Of a stretch of DNA of 64,000 nucleotides, positions 23,053 through 30,132 are shown in pieces. The stretch's first letter is position 1. Each line of letters starts with the position of its first letter. A program made the position numbers and the translations under genes. Under the pieces are notes generated by a model. That model saw only the letters and a list, made by a program, of their open reading frames with translations. It had not been told where the DNA came from and did not search any database. This DNA comes from a virus, in the IMG/VR virus record IMGVR_UViG_3300040801_005525, positions 1 through 64,000 of that record; one strand, 5' to 3'.

Positions 23053-23605
23053 GCTTGAGTCTCCATGGTCTATGGTGCTCTCCCTTGTCTGGGGAGAGTA
23101 CCCCATGGAAACCAAGACAGAGCACGAGAGTCATCACGAACATCATGATGAACTCTTGTGTCTGCAAGCTGGGTTTCCTTCGAAGGCGCGCCCGTCTGGT
23201 TTCTCTACTTCGATGGTTCAACGTGCATTATGTAGCGTTCTTTTTGCGAACTGAATCAGAAGTTAAGAGAGGTGACAGGGCGCCAGGCTCATCATCGAGC
23301 CACCAATGGAAACAAACTCTCTCTTACACTTTCTCCCCAAAGGGAGTGCTGCCGTCAGGCACATCACCAATTTAGGCGCCAGTTTTCTTCGCGTCAAGCT
23401 GTGTGAAGCAATTTGGCACCTGCTGAACAAATTAGCTCATTGAAGAGACAGAATGAGCAGGCAGGCTATGCACTAGTACGTCCCTTCCATGCCCATGATG
23501 TGACCATGTCTTCAGAAGAGCGAAGAGCCATAATTTAACTTGACCGATGTTCAGTGTTTGGGGTGTCATGTGTCTCCATCTCGAACCCAAGCAAAGGAGC
23601 ACGCC
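23053..23605. other. 553-bp stretch without a convincing gene
   Basis: A minus-strand reading frame at 23024-23221 with a TTG start and one hydrophobic helix is possible but has no ribosome site. The rest (23230-23590) is lower in G+C, has a repeated GGCGCCAG (about 23280 and 23376), and must hold the promoters for the divergent small genes on either side. No RNA gene is recognised. Confidence 0.4.
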
Positions 23606-23977
23606 ATGAGCCAGGATCCCATCATGCCCCAGATCCATACCCGCAAGAAGAAGAGCACACGCGGTGTCGTCATTACCGAAACCGAGGGGCGCGTGATCGT
23701 GTGTCCCATGCCCATGATGGATGTGAGGCTCGTGCTGCGCGCCAGGTGGGAGGATGAGCCTTACATCAAGGAGCTTGGCACCACGGGCAACGCGTGTTGG
23801 ATGGGGCAGCTGTGGACAACTGGACCGGATGCGCGCGCACTGCGCGATGAATGGGGGGAGGTGCTCGAGTTTGGGGAGGAGACCATGGAGCGCCTGATGC
23901 AGCTCGGCCTCGATCTGTTCGCGGGGCACTACGACGAGGACCTTCAGTACAGAGAAGATGCAACCAAGCCAGAGTGA
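23606..23977 (+). CDS. Small protein, unknown function
   Basis: 123 residues from ATG 23606, set by AAAGGAG 8 nt upstream. A basic patch (HTRKKKSTRG) precedes strands (GVVITETEGRVIVCPMPM) and an acidic helical C-terminus. It is the only plus-strand gene in the 21.7-26.6-kb block and ends at a bidirectional terminator (24022-24057). No family recognised. Confidence 0.65.
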   Translation: MSQDPIMPQIHTRKKKSTRGVVITETEGRVIVCPMPMMDVRLVLRARWEDEPYIKELGTTGNACWMGQLWTTGPDARALRDEWGEVLEFGEETMERLMQLGLDLFAGHYDEDLQYREDATKPE

Positions 23978-24021
23978 GTAAGGGCGTGTGCCCTTCTCTA
24001 CTCCCGCCTATTCAGGACCAC

Positions 24022-24057
24022 AAAGAGGCTCCGAGCATGACTGCTCGGGGCCTCTTT
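24022..24057. terminator. Bidirectional intrinsic terminator
   Basis: AAAGAGGCTCCGAGCA pairs with TGCTCGGGGCCTCTTT around a TGAC loop (one mismatched step), followed by CATTTT on the plus strand and preceded by a run of A/T on the other. It lies between the convergent genes 23606-23977 and 24057-24401. Confidence 0.85.
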
Positions 24058-24401
24058 CATTTTACCTCGTGCCACATCGTCTTGGCCCGGTTCGTGTTGT
24101 TCTCCTTCTCCACGATCTCGAAGCCCCCTTCTACGCTGAACTCTCCGAGCGCCACGCGCTCGCCTTCACTAGGAGCGAGCACGAACACGCGCTCGCTCCT
24201 CTTCTCCCTGTGCACGAGCCGCACGTGCATCACGCTCCAGCCCGTCACACGCTTTGTGCGCCACGCGATGCGCGCACCCTCTCCGTCACGCTCCACGCCC
24301 TCATCGAGCAGCTCCTCGACGCCATCATGGCGCACCTCGAGCTTGAACAGGGGGCTTGTGCCCTCATGCACCTGGATGCTGTGGGGATCTTCGTCTTTCA
24401 T
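24057..24401 (-). CDS. Small protein, unknown function
   Basis: 114 residues, opening MKDEDPHSIQVHEG and containing a beta-rich part (SVMHVRLVHREKRSERVFVL). Its stop codon is in the terminator stem. It overlaps the upstream gene by 4 nt. No family recognised. Confidence 0.6.
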   Translation of the reverse strand: MKDEDPHSIQVHEGTSPLFKLEVRHDGVEELLDEGVERDGEGARIAWRTKRVTGWSVMHVRLVHREKRSERVFVLAPSEGERVALGEFSVEGGFEIVEKENNTNRAKTMWHEVK

Positions 24402-24841
24402 ATCAACTCATCTCGATGCATGTCATACCTGTGAATGGCGCGCACGAGCTCGGGCCACTTGCGCATGCACACGCCCTCGCTCATCTGCTCGAGCACATCA
24501 TAGGCCCAGCCGAAATGGTTTGCATAGACCACGTCGTCTTCGCACTCCTCGAGCAGCTCGAGCTCCTGCACCTCATAGGTGCCACCGAGCTCGCTGTTGA
24601 GGGTGAAGCTCACCCACCAGCCCTCCCCGTCTTGCTTTGGGGTGACGCACTCCATGAGCGTGCACTCGCGCCACGTGCGCACCAGGCGGGCGGTCATCCG
24701 CTCGAAGTTGATGACGCGCACGAGCTGCCCGGGGCCCTTTGGCGCGGTGAGCATGAACGCCCTGAACTCCTCCTGTTGTGCGGCGCGTCGCATGTGTGTG
24801 TCCTCGTCTCCTGTCATGATCTGTCGTGCGCGTGGGTGCAT
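24398..24841 (-). CDS. Small protein, unknown function
   Basis: 147 residues from ATG 24841 (MHPRARQIMTGDEDTHM), supported by AGAGAGGAC upstream; the longer reading frame would run into the previous gene. The middle contains a Trp-rich segment (GEGWWVSFTLNSELGG) and the C-terminus is helical. No family recognised. Confidence 0.6.
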   Translation of the reverse strand: MHPRARQIMTGDEDTHMRRAAQQEEFRAFMLTAPKGPGQLVRVINFERMTARLVRTWRECTLMECVTPKQDGEGWWVSFTLNSELGGTYEVQELELLEECEDDVVYANHFGWAYDVLEQMSEGVCMRKWPELVRAIHRYDMHRDELI

Positions 24842-24867
24842 GGTGTCCTCTCTTTGTGTGTGGGGTG

Positions 24868-25653
24868 TCAAGATGTGTGCAGGCGCTTGCCTGCGGCTGA
24901 AGCGAGCGTACGGTTCAAGCGCTCGCGCAAGTCCTCGTCGAGTCGAAGGTGGATCGTGCCCTTCTTGAAGGGCTTCAAGGCACACCATCCAAGCTCACGC
25001 CATACCCCGAACTCGAGCCCGAGCTCGTTCAACACGTCATACTCTTCGTGGAGCGTGCCCATCGACGCCACGGCGCCGTGCAGATGCCCGAGCCTTTTTA
25101 AGTCATAGAGCCGGTCCCTGAACTGGTAGCCGATGCGTGGCACATCGGTGTAGCTATACAGCGCGTGCTCGATGATGAGGCGTGGCCCAAAGCTGGGCGC
25201 GTCATTGCTCCTGTAGCCGCGGTGGAGCGCGCGCCACATGTCATACACGCTCTGTGTGAGCACCTCGGGCGCGCTCGCCCTGGCCTCGAAGAGCGTGGCC
25301 ATGAGGTTGTCGTGTGTGAGATCGGGGAAGCGATCAGCATACAGATCGCTCGTGAGCTTGTCGCGCTGCTCGGCGCTCATTAGCTCACCGAGCGTACGTT
25401 CGAGCAGGTGCTGCCACAGCGCGCGATCGATGTGCAACGCCTTGACGATCGCCTCGTCACTCTCCCAGGCGCTCGCCCAACCAAGCCGCTCACCCACGAC
25501 ATGCCCCGCTAACCCAGAGCCTGTGATCGCCTGCATGGCGCCGTTCATCTCGACATAGGCCTCGTGCATGCGCTTTGCGGCCTCGAGCGCGCGTGTGCGT
25601 GCGTCAAGGATGCGCGTCGTCTCGCGCTGCTCCTGTGTGGTCAAGTCATCCAT
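24868..25653 (-). CDS. DUF4942-like protein
   Basis: A 261-residue, mainly helical protein. The C-terminal half has SNDAPSFGPRLIIEHALY and later LKPFKKGTIHLRLDEDLRER followed by LNRTLA, a pattern I associate with the DUF4942 family found in phage and mobile-element proteins, sometimes next to methyltransferase domains. The match is from memory of the pattern and is not certain. No catalytic residues can be named. Confidence 0.5.
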   Translation of the reverse strand: MDDLTTQEQRETTRILDARTRALEAAKRMHEAYVEMNGAMQAITGSGLAGHVVGERLGWASAWESDEAIVKALHIDRALWQHLLERTLGELMSAEQRDKLTSDLYADRFPDLTHDNLMATLFEARASAPEVLTQSVYDMWRALHRGYRSNDAPSFGPRLIIEHALYSYTDVPRIGYQFRDRLYDLKRLGHLHGAVASMGTLHEEYDVLNELGLEFGVWRELGWCALKPFKKGTIHLRLDEDLRERLNRTLASAAGKRLHTS

Positions 25654-25692
25654 GTCATCCTCGTCGAAGTATGCGGTGCGTGTCTGTGAGTA

Positions 25693-25729
25693 AGGAAGAG
25701 AGAGAAGAAGATCCCCCCCTCCCCTCTGC
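25693..25729 (-). repeat. Dispersed G-rich/pyrimidine element, copy 7
   Basis: Minus strand: CAGA-G4-A-G7-A then TCTTCTTCTCTCTCTTCC. The G-rich strand is sense and starts directly at the stop codon of the gene 25729-26121. The GTGC head is degraded to TAGC. Confidence 0.65.
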
Positions 25730-26121
25730 TAGACCCCTTGTGGAGCGATGTGTCCCATCCATGCGGTGTCGATGCGGTGGAAGCTCGTGCCGTTGAAGCG
25801 GTAGAACTCGCCATCCACGCGGTAGAGGACGCCCTGACACAGCTGCGCCCTGTGCGCATCAGCGAGCTCCCACATCGTCTCGTAGGGGTTCGAGATCTTG
25901 CGGTAGAGCCCGAGCGTGAGGAGTTGCCTTGTGGGGAGCGTGAAGCCCTGGCGTGTGGCCTCTTCGAGGTCGTGCGCGAGCGCCGTGGGGGCGAGCTCCG
26001 AGTCGAGCCACCCGGAGCGGGTGTGGTGGACATGGCCCGTGGCGTCCAGGCAGTCGAGCTGAAAGCCGCGGCCCTGTGAGGCGTGAGAGAGGCAAAGCGT
26101 TCGAGTCGTGAAGGTGTGCAT
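25729..26121 (-). CDS. Small protein, unknown function
   Basis: 130 residues, opening HTFTTRTLCLSHASQGRGF, predicted beta-rich, with a helix in the middle (PTALAHDLEEATRQG) and a strand-rich end (GVLYRVDGEFYRFNG). Its stop is followed immediately by copy 7 of the dispersed element. No family recognised. Confidence 0.6.
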   Translation of the reverse strand: MHTFTTRTLCLSHASQGRGFQLDCLDATGHVHHTRSGWLDSELAPTALAHDLEEATRQGFTLPTRQLLTLGLYRKISNPYETMWELADAHRAQLCQGVLYRVDGEFYRFNGTSFHRIDTAWMGHIAPQGV

Positions 26122-26151
26122 GATGTCCTCGCAGAGCAGAAGTCAGAGGGA

Positions 26152-26176
26152 GGGGGGAGAGTGGCGCCCTCCCCCC
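26152..26176. terminator. G/C-rich hairpin between small genes
   Basis: GGGGGGA (26152-26158) pairs with TCCCCCC (26170-26176) around an 11-nt loop, in the 74-bp gap between two minus-strand genes. No U-run follows, so it could be an RNA processing or pausing element rather than a true terminator. Its G-runs resemble the dispersed element. Confidence 0.4.
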
Positions 26177-26195
26177 GTGTAAGAGAGGGAGAGGG

Positions 26196-26561
26196 TCAAT
26201 ATTGGCCGTGGAGCGCCTGCCACGCTTCGGGCTCTTCCTGCTGCCTCCTCTCCTCCTCTTCGACTTCATCCACACGCTTCTGCGTGGTCACGCCCATCCC
26301 CTCACACACTTCACAGTCCACGTCGAAGTCGTAGCCGCGCCAGTCCTGACCGCTCCAACCGCCCTTGCCCTGACAGCAGGGGCAGTCGATGACCCCGAAG
26401 CGCCTGACGATCTCGGCGAGCTGGATGTCACGGAGCGTCTCGCTCCAGAGCTCCTCTGTGGCGCGATAGTAGGCGCCCTCCCAGTCTCCCTGAGCCATGT
26501 CGCTGCGAATCTCACCGATCGTCAGGGCGTCCATCTCTTCTTGTTCTTTGTAGTCTGTCAT
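26196..26561 (-). CDS. FGEVR-module protein F with zinc-knuckle (DnaJ-like Cys repeats)
   Basis: 121 residues from ATG 26561 (AAGGAG upstream). Residues about 12-60 (LTIGEIRSDMAQGDWEGAYY, then a helix ending VRRFG) match the shared N-terminal module. The C-terminal part holds CPCCQGKGG and CEVCEGMG, two CxxCxGxG units as in the DnaJ zinc domain, probably binding one zinc. It is the only copy of the module on the minus strand and outside the early operon. Confidence 0.7.
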   Translation of the reverse strand: MTDYKEQEEMDALTIGEIRSDMAQGDWEGAYYRATEELWSETLRDIQLAEIVRRFGVIDCPCCQGKGGWSGQDWRGYDFDVDCEVCEGMGVTTQKRVDEVEEEERRQQEEPEAWQALHGQY

Positions 26562-26653
26562 GAGGGGCTCCTTTGGAGCAGCGGGCCACGTTTTGTCACT
26601 CCGGGCCACGGGGGGAGGGTGGAGGGCGTCATGTCCTCCTCGCTACACCACCT

Positions 26654-26681
26654 ATTATAGTCACCCCATCGATCACGGCAA
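26654..26681 (-). promoter_or_regulatory. Probable promoter for the 24-26.6-kb minus-strand genes
   Basis: On the minus strand TTGCCG (26681-26676), a 16-bp spacer and a perfect TATAAT (26659-26654) lie about 95 nt before the start at 26561. Confidence 0.6.
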
Positions 26682-26690
26682 GGTGGTTTT

Positions 26691-26780
26691 GTAAATATTT
26701 TTTCTTTGATTTTTATTTCTTGTCAATATATTGTAGTCGTGCTCTCTGACCACTCACCTTACTTCAGACCAGGAGACCTC
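26691..26780 (+). promoter_or_regulatory. AT-rich leader of the helicase gene
   Basis: About 60 bp of unusually AT-rich DNA (26691-26750) starting with GTAAATATTT, in an otherwise G+C-rich genome. It contains TATATT with a weak -35 (TTTGAT, 16-bp spacer). A related GTAAATAAATTTAC palindrome lies just after the gene. It could be both promoter and an origin-type unwinding element. Confidence 0.45.
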
Positions 26781-27851
26781 ATGAGTTCCCGCATTAAATA
26801 CGACTCCGCACAGGCCGCTTCATGGCTCGAAATGCTTCAGACCACCAAGAAGGGGGCGAGCGACCTCATCGGTGTGAGCAGGCCACGCTTTGACAAGATC
26901 CTCGAGCAGGGAGCGAGCGACACCGAAGCGCTCGCCATGAAGTTTGTCGAACGTGAGCATCTTCAAGCCGCAAGGCTCGCTTCACAGATGTCCCCGATGA
27001 CCGCAGTCAAGCTTGCCTTCGAGAACATCGAATCCATCTATCGTAAGGAGGAAGGCACGACCGATCATGACACGGGGATCGAGCTTGGAGATGAGGGGAG
27101 GCTCGTGTTGCCTTCACCTGGGTTGGTCGTCGTGACAGGACCACCCTCGAGTGGAAAGTCTTCCCTGCTGCGCCAGCTCGTCTCGCAGAAACCCATGGCG
27201 AGCCAACTTGCTTATCTCTGTCTCGAACAACCCATGACCGAAGCCGTCATCAAGCTCATGTGCCAGGTCGCGCGTATCCACTCGAGTCACATCAAGACAG
27301 CGCGCCTCAGCGAGAATGACTGGGCACGACTCATCAAGGCTGCTGGCGATCTCTCCGAGGCAAACGTGAGCATGATCGGTCAAACCTGGGCGCTCGATGA
27401 CATCATCGAGCATGTGCACGCCTTACACGCCACACGCGGACTCGATGCCTTCGTGCTCGACGGCCTTGGTCTCGTCGAAGTGCACGATGCGCGATCACGA
27501 TCCGAGGAGCTCGCACGTGTGGTACGCAAGCTCAAAAAGCTTGCCTATGAGCTTGGCATTCTCGTCGTCACCAGCGCCCATACTCAGAGCCAAACAGCGC
27601 GCCACAAGCGACCATCGCTCGCAGACATCGAGCAAGCTCCCGGTCCTCTTCACTACGCAGACACGATCCTCGCATTGCACCGTGAAGAGCTCTTTGACCC
27701 AAACTCTGAACTCAGGGGGATCGCGGAGCTCCATACGCTCAAGCATCCTGACGGGCAACTCAGGACAACGCCCCTGCGCTTCTTCCCCCAATACGGACGC
27801 TTCGAGCCGCTCAGTGAGAAGGATCGGCAAGATGCATTCTCCTTCCTCTGA
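26781..27851 (+). CDS. DnaB/KaiC-type (RecA-fold) replicative helicase
   Basis: A 356-residue protein from ATG 26781 (CAGGAG upstream). The ATPase core shows Walker A GPPSSGKSS (residues 120-128), a LAYLCLEQP segment after it, Walker B LDAFVLDGLGLV (about 221-232) and a later VVTSAHTQSQ sensor-like strand, as in DnaB C-terminal and AAA_25/RepA-type hexameric helicases. It lacks the usual DnaB N-terminal domain; instead residues 20-45 (TTKKGASDLIGVSRPRFDKI) look like a small HTH. The HTH could bind the origin. No primase or polymerase is visible in the window. It is flanked by AT-rich palindromes. Confidence 0.75.
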   Translation: MSSRIKYDSAQAASWLEMLQTTKKGASDLIGVSRPRFDKILEQGASDTEALAMKFVEREHLQAARLASQMSPMTAVKLAFENIESIYRKEEGTTDHDTGIELGDEGRLVLPSPGLVVVTGPPSSGKSSLLRQLVSQKPMASQLAYLCLEQPMTEAVIKLMCQVARIHSSHIKTARLSENDWARLIKAAGDLSEANVSMIGQTWALDDIIEHVHALHATRGLDAFVLDGLGLVEVHDARSRSEELARVVRKLKKLAYELGILVVTSAHTQSQTARHKRPSLADIEQAPGPLHYADTILALHREELFDPNSELRGIAELHTLKHPDGQLRTTPLRFFPQYGRFEPLSEKDRQDAFSFL

Positions 27852-27859
27852 GCCGGAGC

Positions 27860-27873
27860 GTAAATAAATTTAC
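27860..27873. promoter_or_regulatory. GTAAAT/ATTTAC palindrome after the helicase gene
   Basis: GTAAAT-AA-ATTTAC lies 9 nt after the helicase stop and is followed by ACAAACCG. Read in reverse, CGGTTTGTAAAT resembles GGTTTTGTAAAT at about 26685-26696 on the other side of the gene. Candidate binding site for a replication or copy-control protein. Confidence 0.4.
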
Positions 27874-28054
27874 AAACCGATTGAGCGGTAGTGACTTGCA
27901 CCTGGTCGCGTCGAGGACAAAACGTGATGGATTTGGTGGGCGCCCCAAACGTCCCAGCTTTTCTGTGTGGTAAAACGTGGCGGGAAAGTTTCACCCGATG
28001 TGATGGCTATTCTGGATTTTCATTCGGGAGGGATTTCGAGGACTTATCGGCAAA

Positions 28055-28071
28055 GGTGAAATAATTACACC
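28055..28071. promoter_or_regulatory. Palindromic operator O1 (GGTG-N9-CACC)
   Basis: GGTGAAATAATTACACC is a 17-bp near-perfect palindrome. An almost identical site (O2) lies 30 bp downstream inside the promoter. Their centres are about three helical turns apart, so two dimers would sit on the same face. Confidence 0.8.
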
Positions 28072-28078
28072 AAATGCA

Positions 28079-28107
28079 TTGACAGGTGAAATGATTGCAC
28101 CTATATT
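28079..28107 (+). promoter_or_regulatory. Strong promoter whose spacer is operator O2
   Basis: Perfect TTGACA (28079-28084), a 17-bp spacer that is exactly the palindrome GGTGAAATGATTGCACC (28085-28101), then TATATT (28102-28107). A repressor bound to O2 must exclude RNA polymerase. It drives 28148-28729 and probably the HTH gene 28765-29196. Confidence 0.85.
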
Positions 28108-28147
28108 GGGTTTCAGAAGGCAATGACGCCTACCACGGAGACTCGCC

Positions 28148-28729
28148 ATGCAGACCATCATCACCCTTACCGAAGTCCGCACCCTCACAAACGGCAGCAG
28201 ACTCGCCCGCTACGAGCTGCGCGGCCAGCGCTGCGCTTCTTTCGTGCCACGCCAGGGTGACGCGCTCGCATGGCTCCTCTCCTCTCTCTCGCTTACTCAG
28301 GAGCCCGCCATGCAAGACGAGCTTGCCGAGGTGCGCAGCATCATCCACGCCGCAGGCTGGGATCGATGGCGCAAGGCCATCGACGCCGTTCACACCATCA
28401 AGGGCGATGCACAGCGCACCGCACAGCTCATGGTCGAGCAGGCGCTTCGTACCGAGTGGATCGCTACACTCGACCGCGCCGAAGCGCTGCTTCAGCAGCA
28501 CCTCGACGAGGAGCTTACCGAGTGGGCTGCCGACATGACCGACGCGATGCGCGCCGAGGTCGTCGAGGTCGTCGCAGAGCGCCAGGCCGCTTTCGCAGCG
28601 CGCCGCAGCGAGATCCGAAGCACGGCGGCCCACACCCTCATCGAGACCTTTCGTAAGCTCGAGGCGCTCGCGCAAGCAGTCCGCTTCGAGGAGAGCACAC
28701 GCATCTGTGACGTGCTCGGCTGCCGCTAA
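28148..28729 (+). CDS. Helical protein under the operator-controlled promoter, unknown function
   Basis: A 193-residue protein from ATG 28148 (CGGAG upstream). The N-terminal 45 residues are strand-rich (TIITLTEVRTLTNGSRLARY). The rest is a long Ala/Glu/Arg-rich helical region (AALLQQHLDEELTEW-like and VVEVVAERQAAFAARRSE), which could be a coiled coil. No family recognised. It is the first gene behind the double-operator promoter and is followed by an HTH gene, an arrangement like a regulator operon or toxin-type module; no toxin motif is visible. Confidence 0.65.
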   Translation: MQTIITLTEVRTLTNGSRLARYELRGQRCASFVPRQGDALAWLLSSLSLTQEPAMQDELAEVRSIIHAAGWDRWRKAIDAVHTIKGDAQRTAQLMVEQALRTEWIATLDRAEALLQQHLDEELTEWAADMTDAMRAEVVEVVAERQAAFAARRSEIRSTAAHTLIETFRKLEALAQAVRFEESTRICDVLGCR

Positions 28730-28764
28730 TCCCCACCTTGCCCCTCACTCTACAGGAGATCATC

Positions 28765-29196
28765 ATGACACACCGACTCTACGCCCCCACCGCTGCCGCG
28801 CTCACAGAGACCACCCACCAAGACATGCCCGACGACGCGCCAGAGGGTGCATTCCTCGCAAGCGGTGGACGCCTCGAGCTCGTCACCCCCCGCACCTTCT
28901 TCGTCCGTCAAGGCGGAGCATGGATCGAAATGGACCGAGACGCCTGGCACGAGGCGCGCCGAGCTGCGGTCTGGCAGGCTCGCGCCACGACACACACGAG
29001 CGAGTGGCTTGCCGAGTGGCGAGCACAGATGGGAGGAAGCGAAGCGCACCCCTTGACGCAAGAGCAGCTCGCCGAGATCCTCGGCGTCTCAGTGAGAGCC
29101 GTCAAGGGGTGGGAAAAGGACGGCTCACCTCAGCCCTATCTGTGGCGCGCGCTCCGAGACTGGGAGGCGCACAGGTACGATGCGATCGAGGAGTAA
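28765..29196 (+). CDS. HTH transcriptional regulator with C-terminal XRE-like domain
   Basis: 143 residues from ATG 28765 (CAGGAGATC upstream). Residues about 95-125, LTQEQLAEILGVSVRAVKGW, form a clear XRE/MqsA-type HTH at the C-terminus; the N-terminal 90 residues are unclassified (LVTPRTFFVRQGGAWIEMD). It is the best candidate for the protein binding the GGTG-N9-CACC operators, giving autorepression, but this is inferred from operon structure. Its stop is followed by a densely structured region. Confidence 0.75.
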   Translation: MTHRLYAPTAAALTETTHQDMPDDAPEGAFLASGGRLELVTPRTFFVRQGGAWIEMDRDAWHEARRAAVWQARATTHTSEWLAEWRAQMGGSEAHPLTQEQLAEILGVSVRAVKGWEKDGSPQPYLWRALRDWEAHRYDAIEE

Positions 29197-29198
29197 CC

Positions 29199-29322
29199 GT
29201 CAGCGAGACACCCCTCGCTGACTCCACCAACAAAAACGCCCCTCCGTGTGAGGGAGGGGCATCACTGCAATACGCCTCGCGGCATCACTGCAATGACTGG
29301 ACTGTCAGTGTAGCGCGAGGCT
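29199..29322. promoter_or_regulatory. Structured intergenic region with hairpins and a direct repeat
   Basis: Contents: a perfect 9-bp hairpin GTCAGCGAG/CTCGCTGAC (29199-29222); a GCCCCTCC/GGAGGGGC hairpin (29238-29260) that on the minus strand is followed by GTTTTTG, so it could end leftward transcription; two copies of GGCATCACTGCAAT (29258-29271 and 29281-29294); and an inverted pair GCCTCGCG (29274-29281)/CGCGAGGC (29314-29321). It separates the HTH gene from 29340-29966. Confidence 0.6.
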
Positions 29323-29339
29323 CACACGAGGACAAGACC

Positions 29340-29966
29340 ATGACTCATGAGATCATCACCCCGAACGGCACCACGTGGACCTTTACCATGGATGAGGAGA
29401 CCGCGCGCGCTGGCGACGTGGATCACCATATCCTCATCGACCCCGAAGCGCACACGGCCACCTATTCGTGGATCTCGAGGGGCTCCACAGCATCGAGCGT
29501 GTGGCATCGGCTTGAGCGATCGATCGCCGTGCCCGAAGGGTCAACCCGTGAGAGCGTCCTCGGTCTGCTCGAGGATGGCGCCTACTTCGACGCCGTGGAG
29601 GCTGCATGGCAGGGCGCGCAGTGGGATGGCTCGAATCATCGCGGCATGTGGGACGAGGATGGCATTATGGCGCTCGCAGACTGGGAGGTGCATGGCCAGT
29701 TCGAGGTACTCTTTACCGGAGACGAGGCGCTCGACCAGCTCCTCTATGGCGCCTCCTCACGCGAACTCTTCGAGGAATGGCTCGAGCTTGGCCCCGCGAG
29801 CCACCAGAGCGACGACTTTGCCTATGACCCTGCCGAGTACGAGAAGAGCCTCTTTGCACACCTTGCGCAGCAGGATCAGGATGACTTGCGCATCGACGAA
29901 GAGGACGAGGAAGACATGGCGCTGTGGCGCGCACTCCAGAATCAGATCAATGTGCGACAATCCTGA
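29340..29966 (+). CDS. Acidic protein, unknown function
   Basis: A 208-residue protein from ATG 29340. The N-terminal half is strand-rich (NGTTWTFTMDEETARAGD, HTATYSWISRGSTASS). The C-terminal half is very acidic (LRIDEEDEEDMALWRAL), which in phages is often a feature of DNA-mimic anti-restriction proteins, although nothing else supports that. It ends at a strong terminator at 29992-30022. No family recognised. Confidence 0.65.
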   Translation: MTHEIITPNGTTWTFTMDEETARAGDVDHHILIDPEAHTATYSWISRGSTASSVWHRLERSIAVPEGSTRESVLGLLEDGAYFDAVEAAWQGAQWDGSNHRGMWDEDGIMALADWEVHGQFEVLFTGDEALDQLLYGASSRELFEEWLELGPASHQSDDFAYDPAEYEKSLFAHLAQQDQDDLRIDEEDEEDMALWRALQNQINVRQS

Positions 29967-29991
29967 GTTTGCGCCTTGCACAAGAAACGCA

Positions 29992-30022
29992 AAGAGCCCG
30001 CGTCGTGATGACGCGGGCTCTT
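29992..30022. terminator. Bidirectional intrinsic terminator
   Basis: AAGAGCCCGCGTC and GACGCGGGCTCTT form a perfect 13-bp stem with a 5-nt loop, followed by CTTATT on the plus strand. It separates the plus-strand 26.8-30.0-kb genes from the left end of the minus-strand late operon. Two further small hairpins (CCCGG/CCGGG near 30036 and CTCCG/CGGAG near 30064) follow. Confidence 0.9.
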
Positions 30023-30132
30023 CTTATTCGCTGCAACCCGGAACCGCCCCGGGACTCGTTTTCTCCGGCTCTCACGGAGCAAAATAGCTCTTCTCATTGA
30101 GGCTTATTGCAGCACAGTTTCATCCTATCGAG

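Noticed and set aside
23024-23221. 65-residue minus-strand frame with one hydrophobic helix
   Set aside because: TTG start, no ribosome site, and its last part overlaps the leader and start of the better supported gene 22792-23052.
29258-29294. CRISPR-like repeat pair
   Set aside because: Only two copies of a 14-bp repeat 23 bp apart, no array and no cas genes.
30022-30132. Possible tRNA on the minus strand (GGTTCCGGG-like arm)
   Set aside because: No cloverleaf can be drawn: the T-loop is wrong and no acceptor stem pairs. The stems are small independent hairpins.
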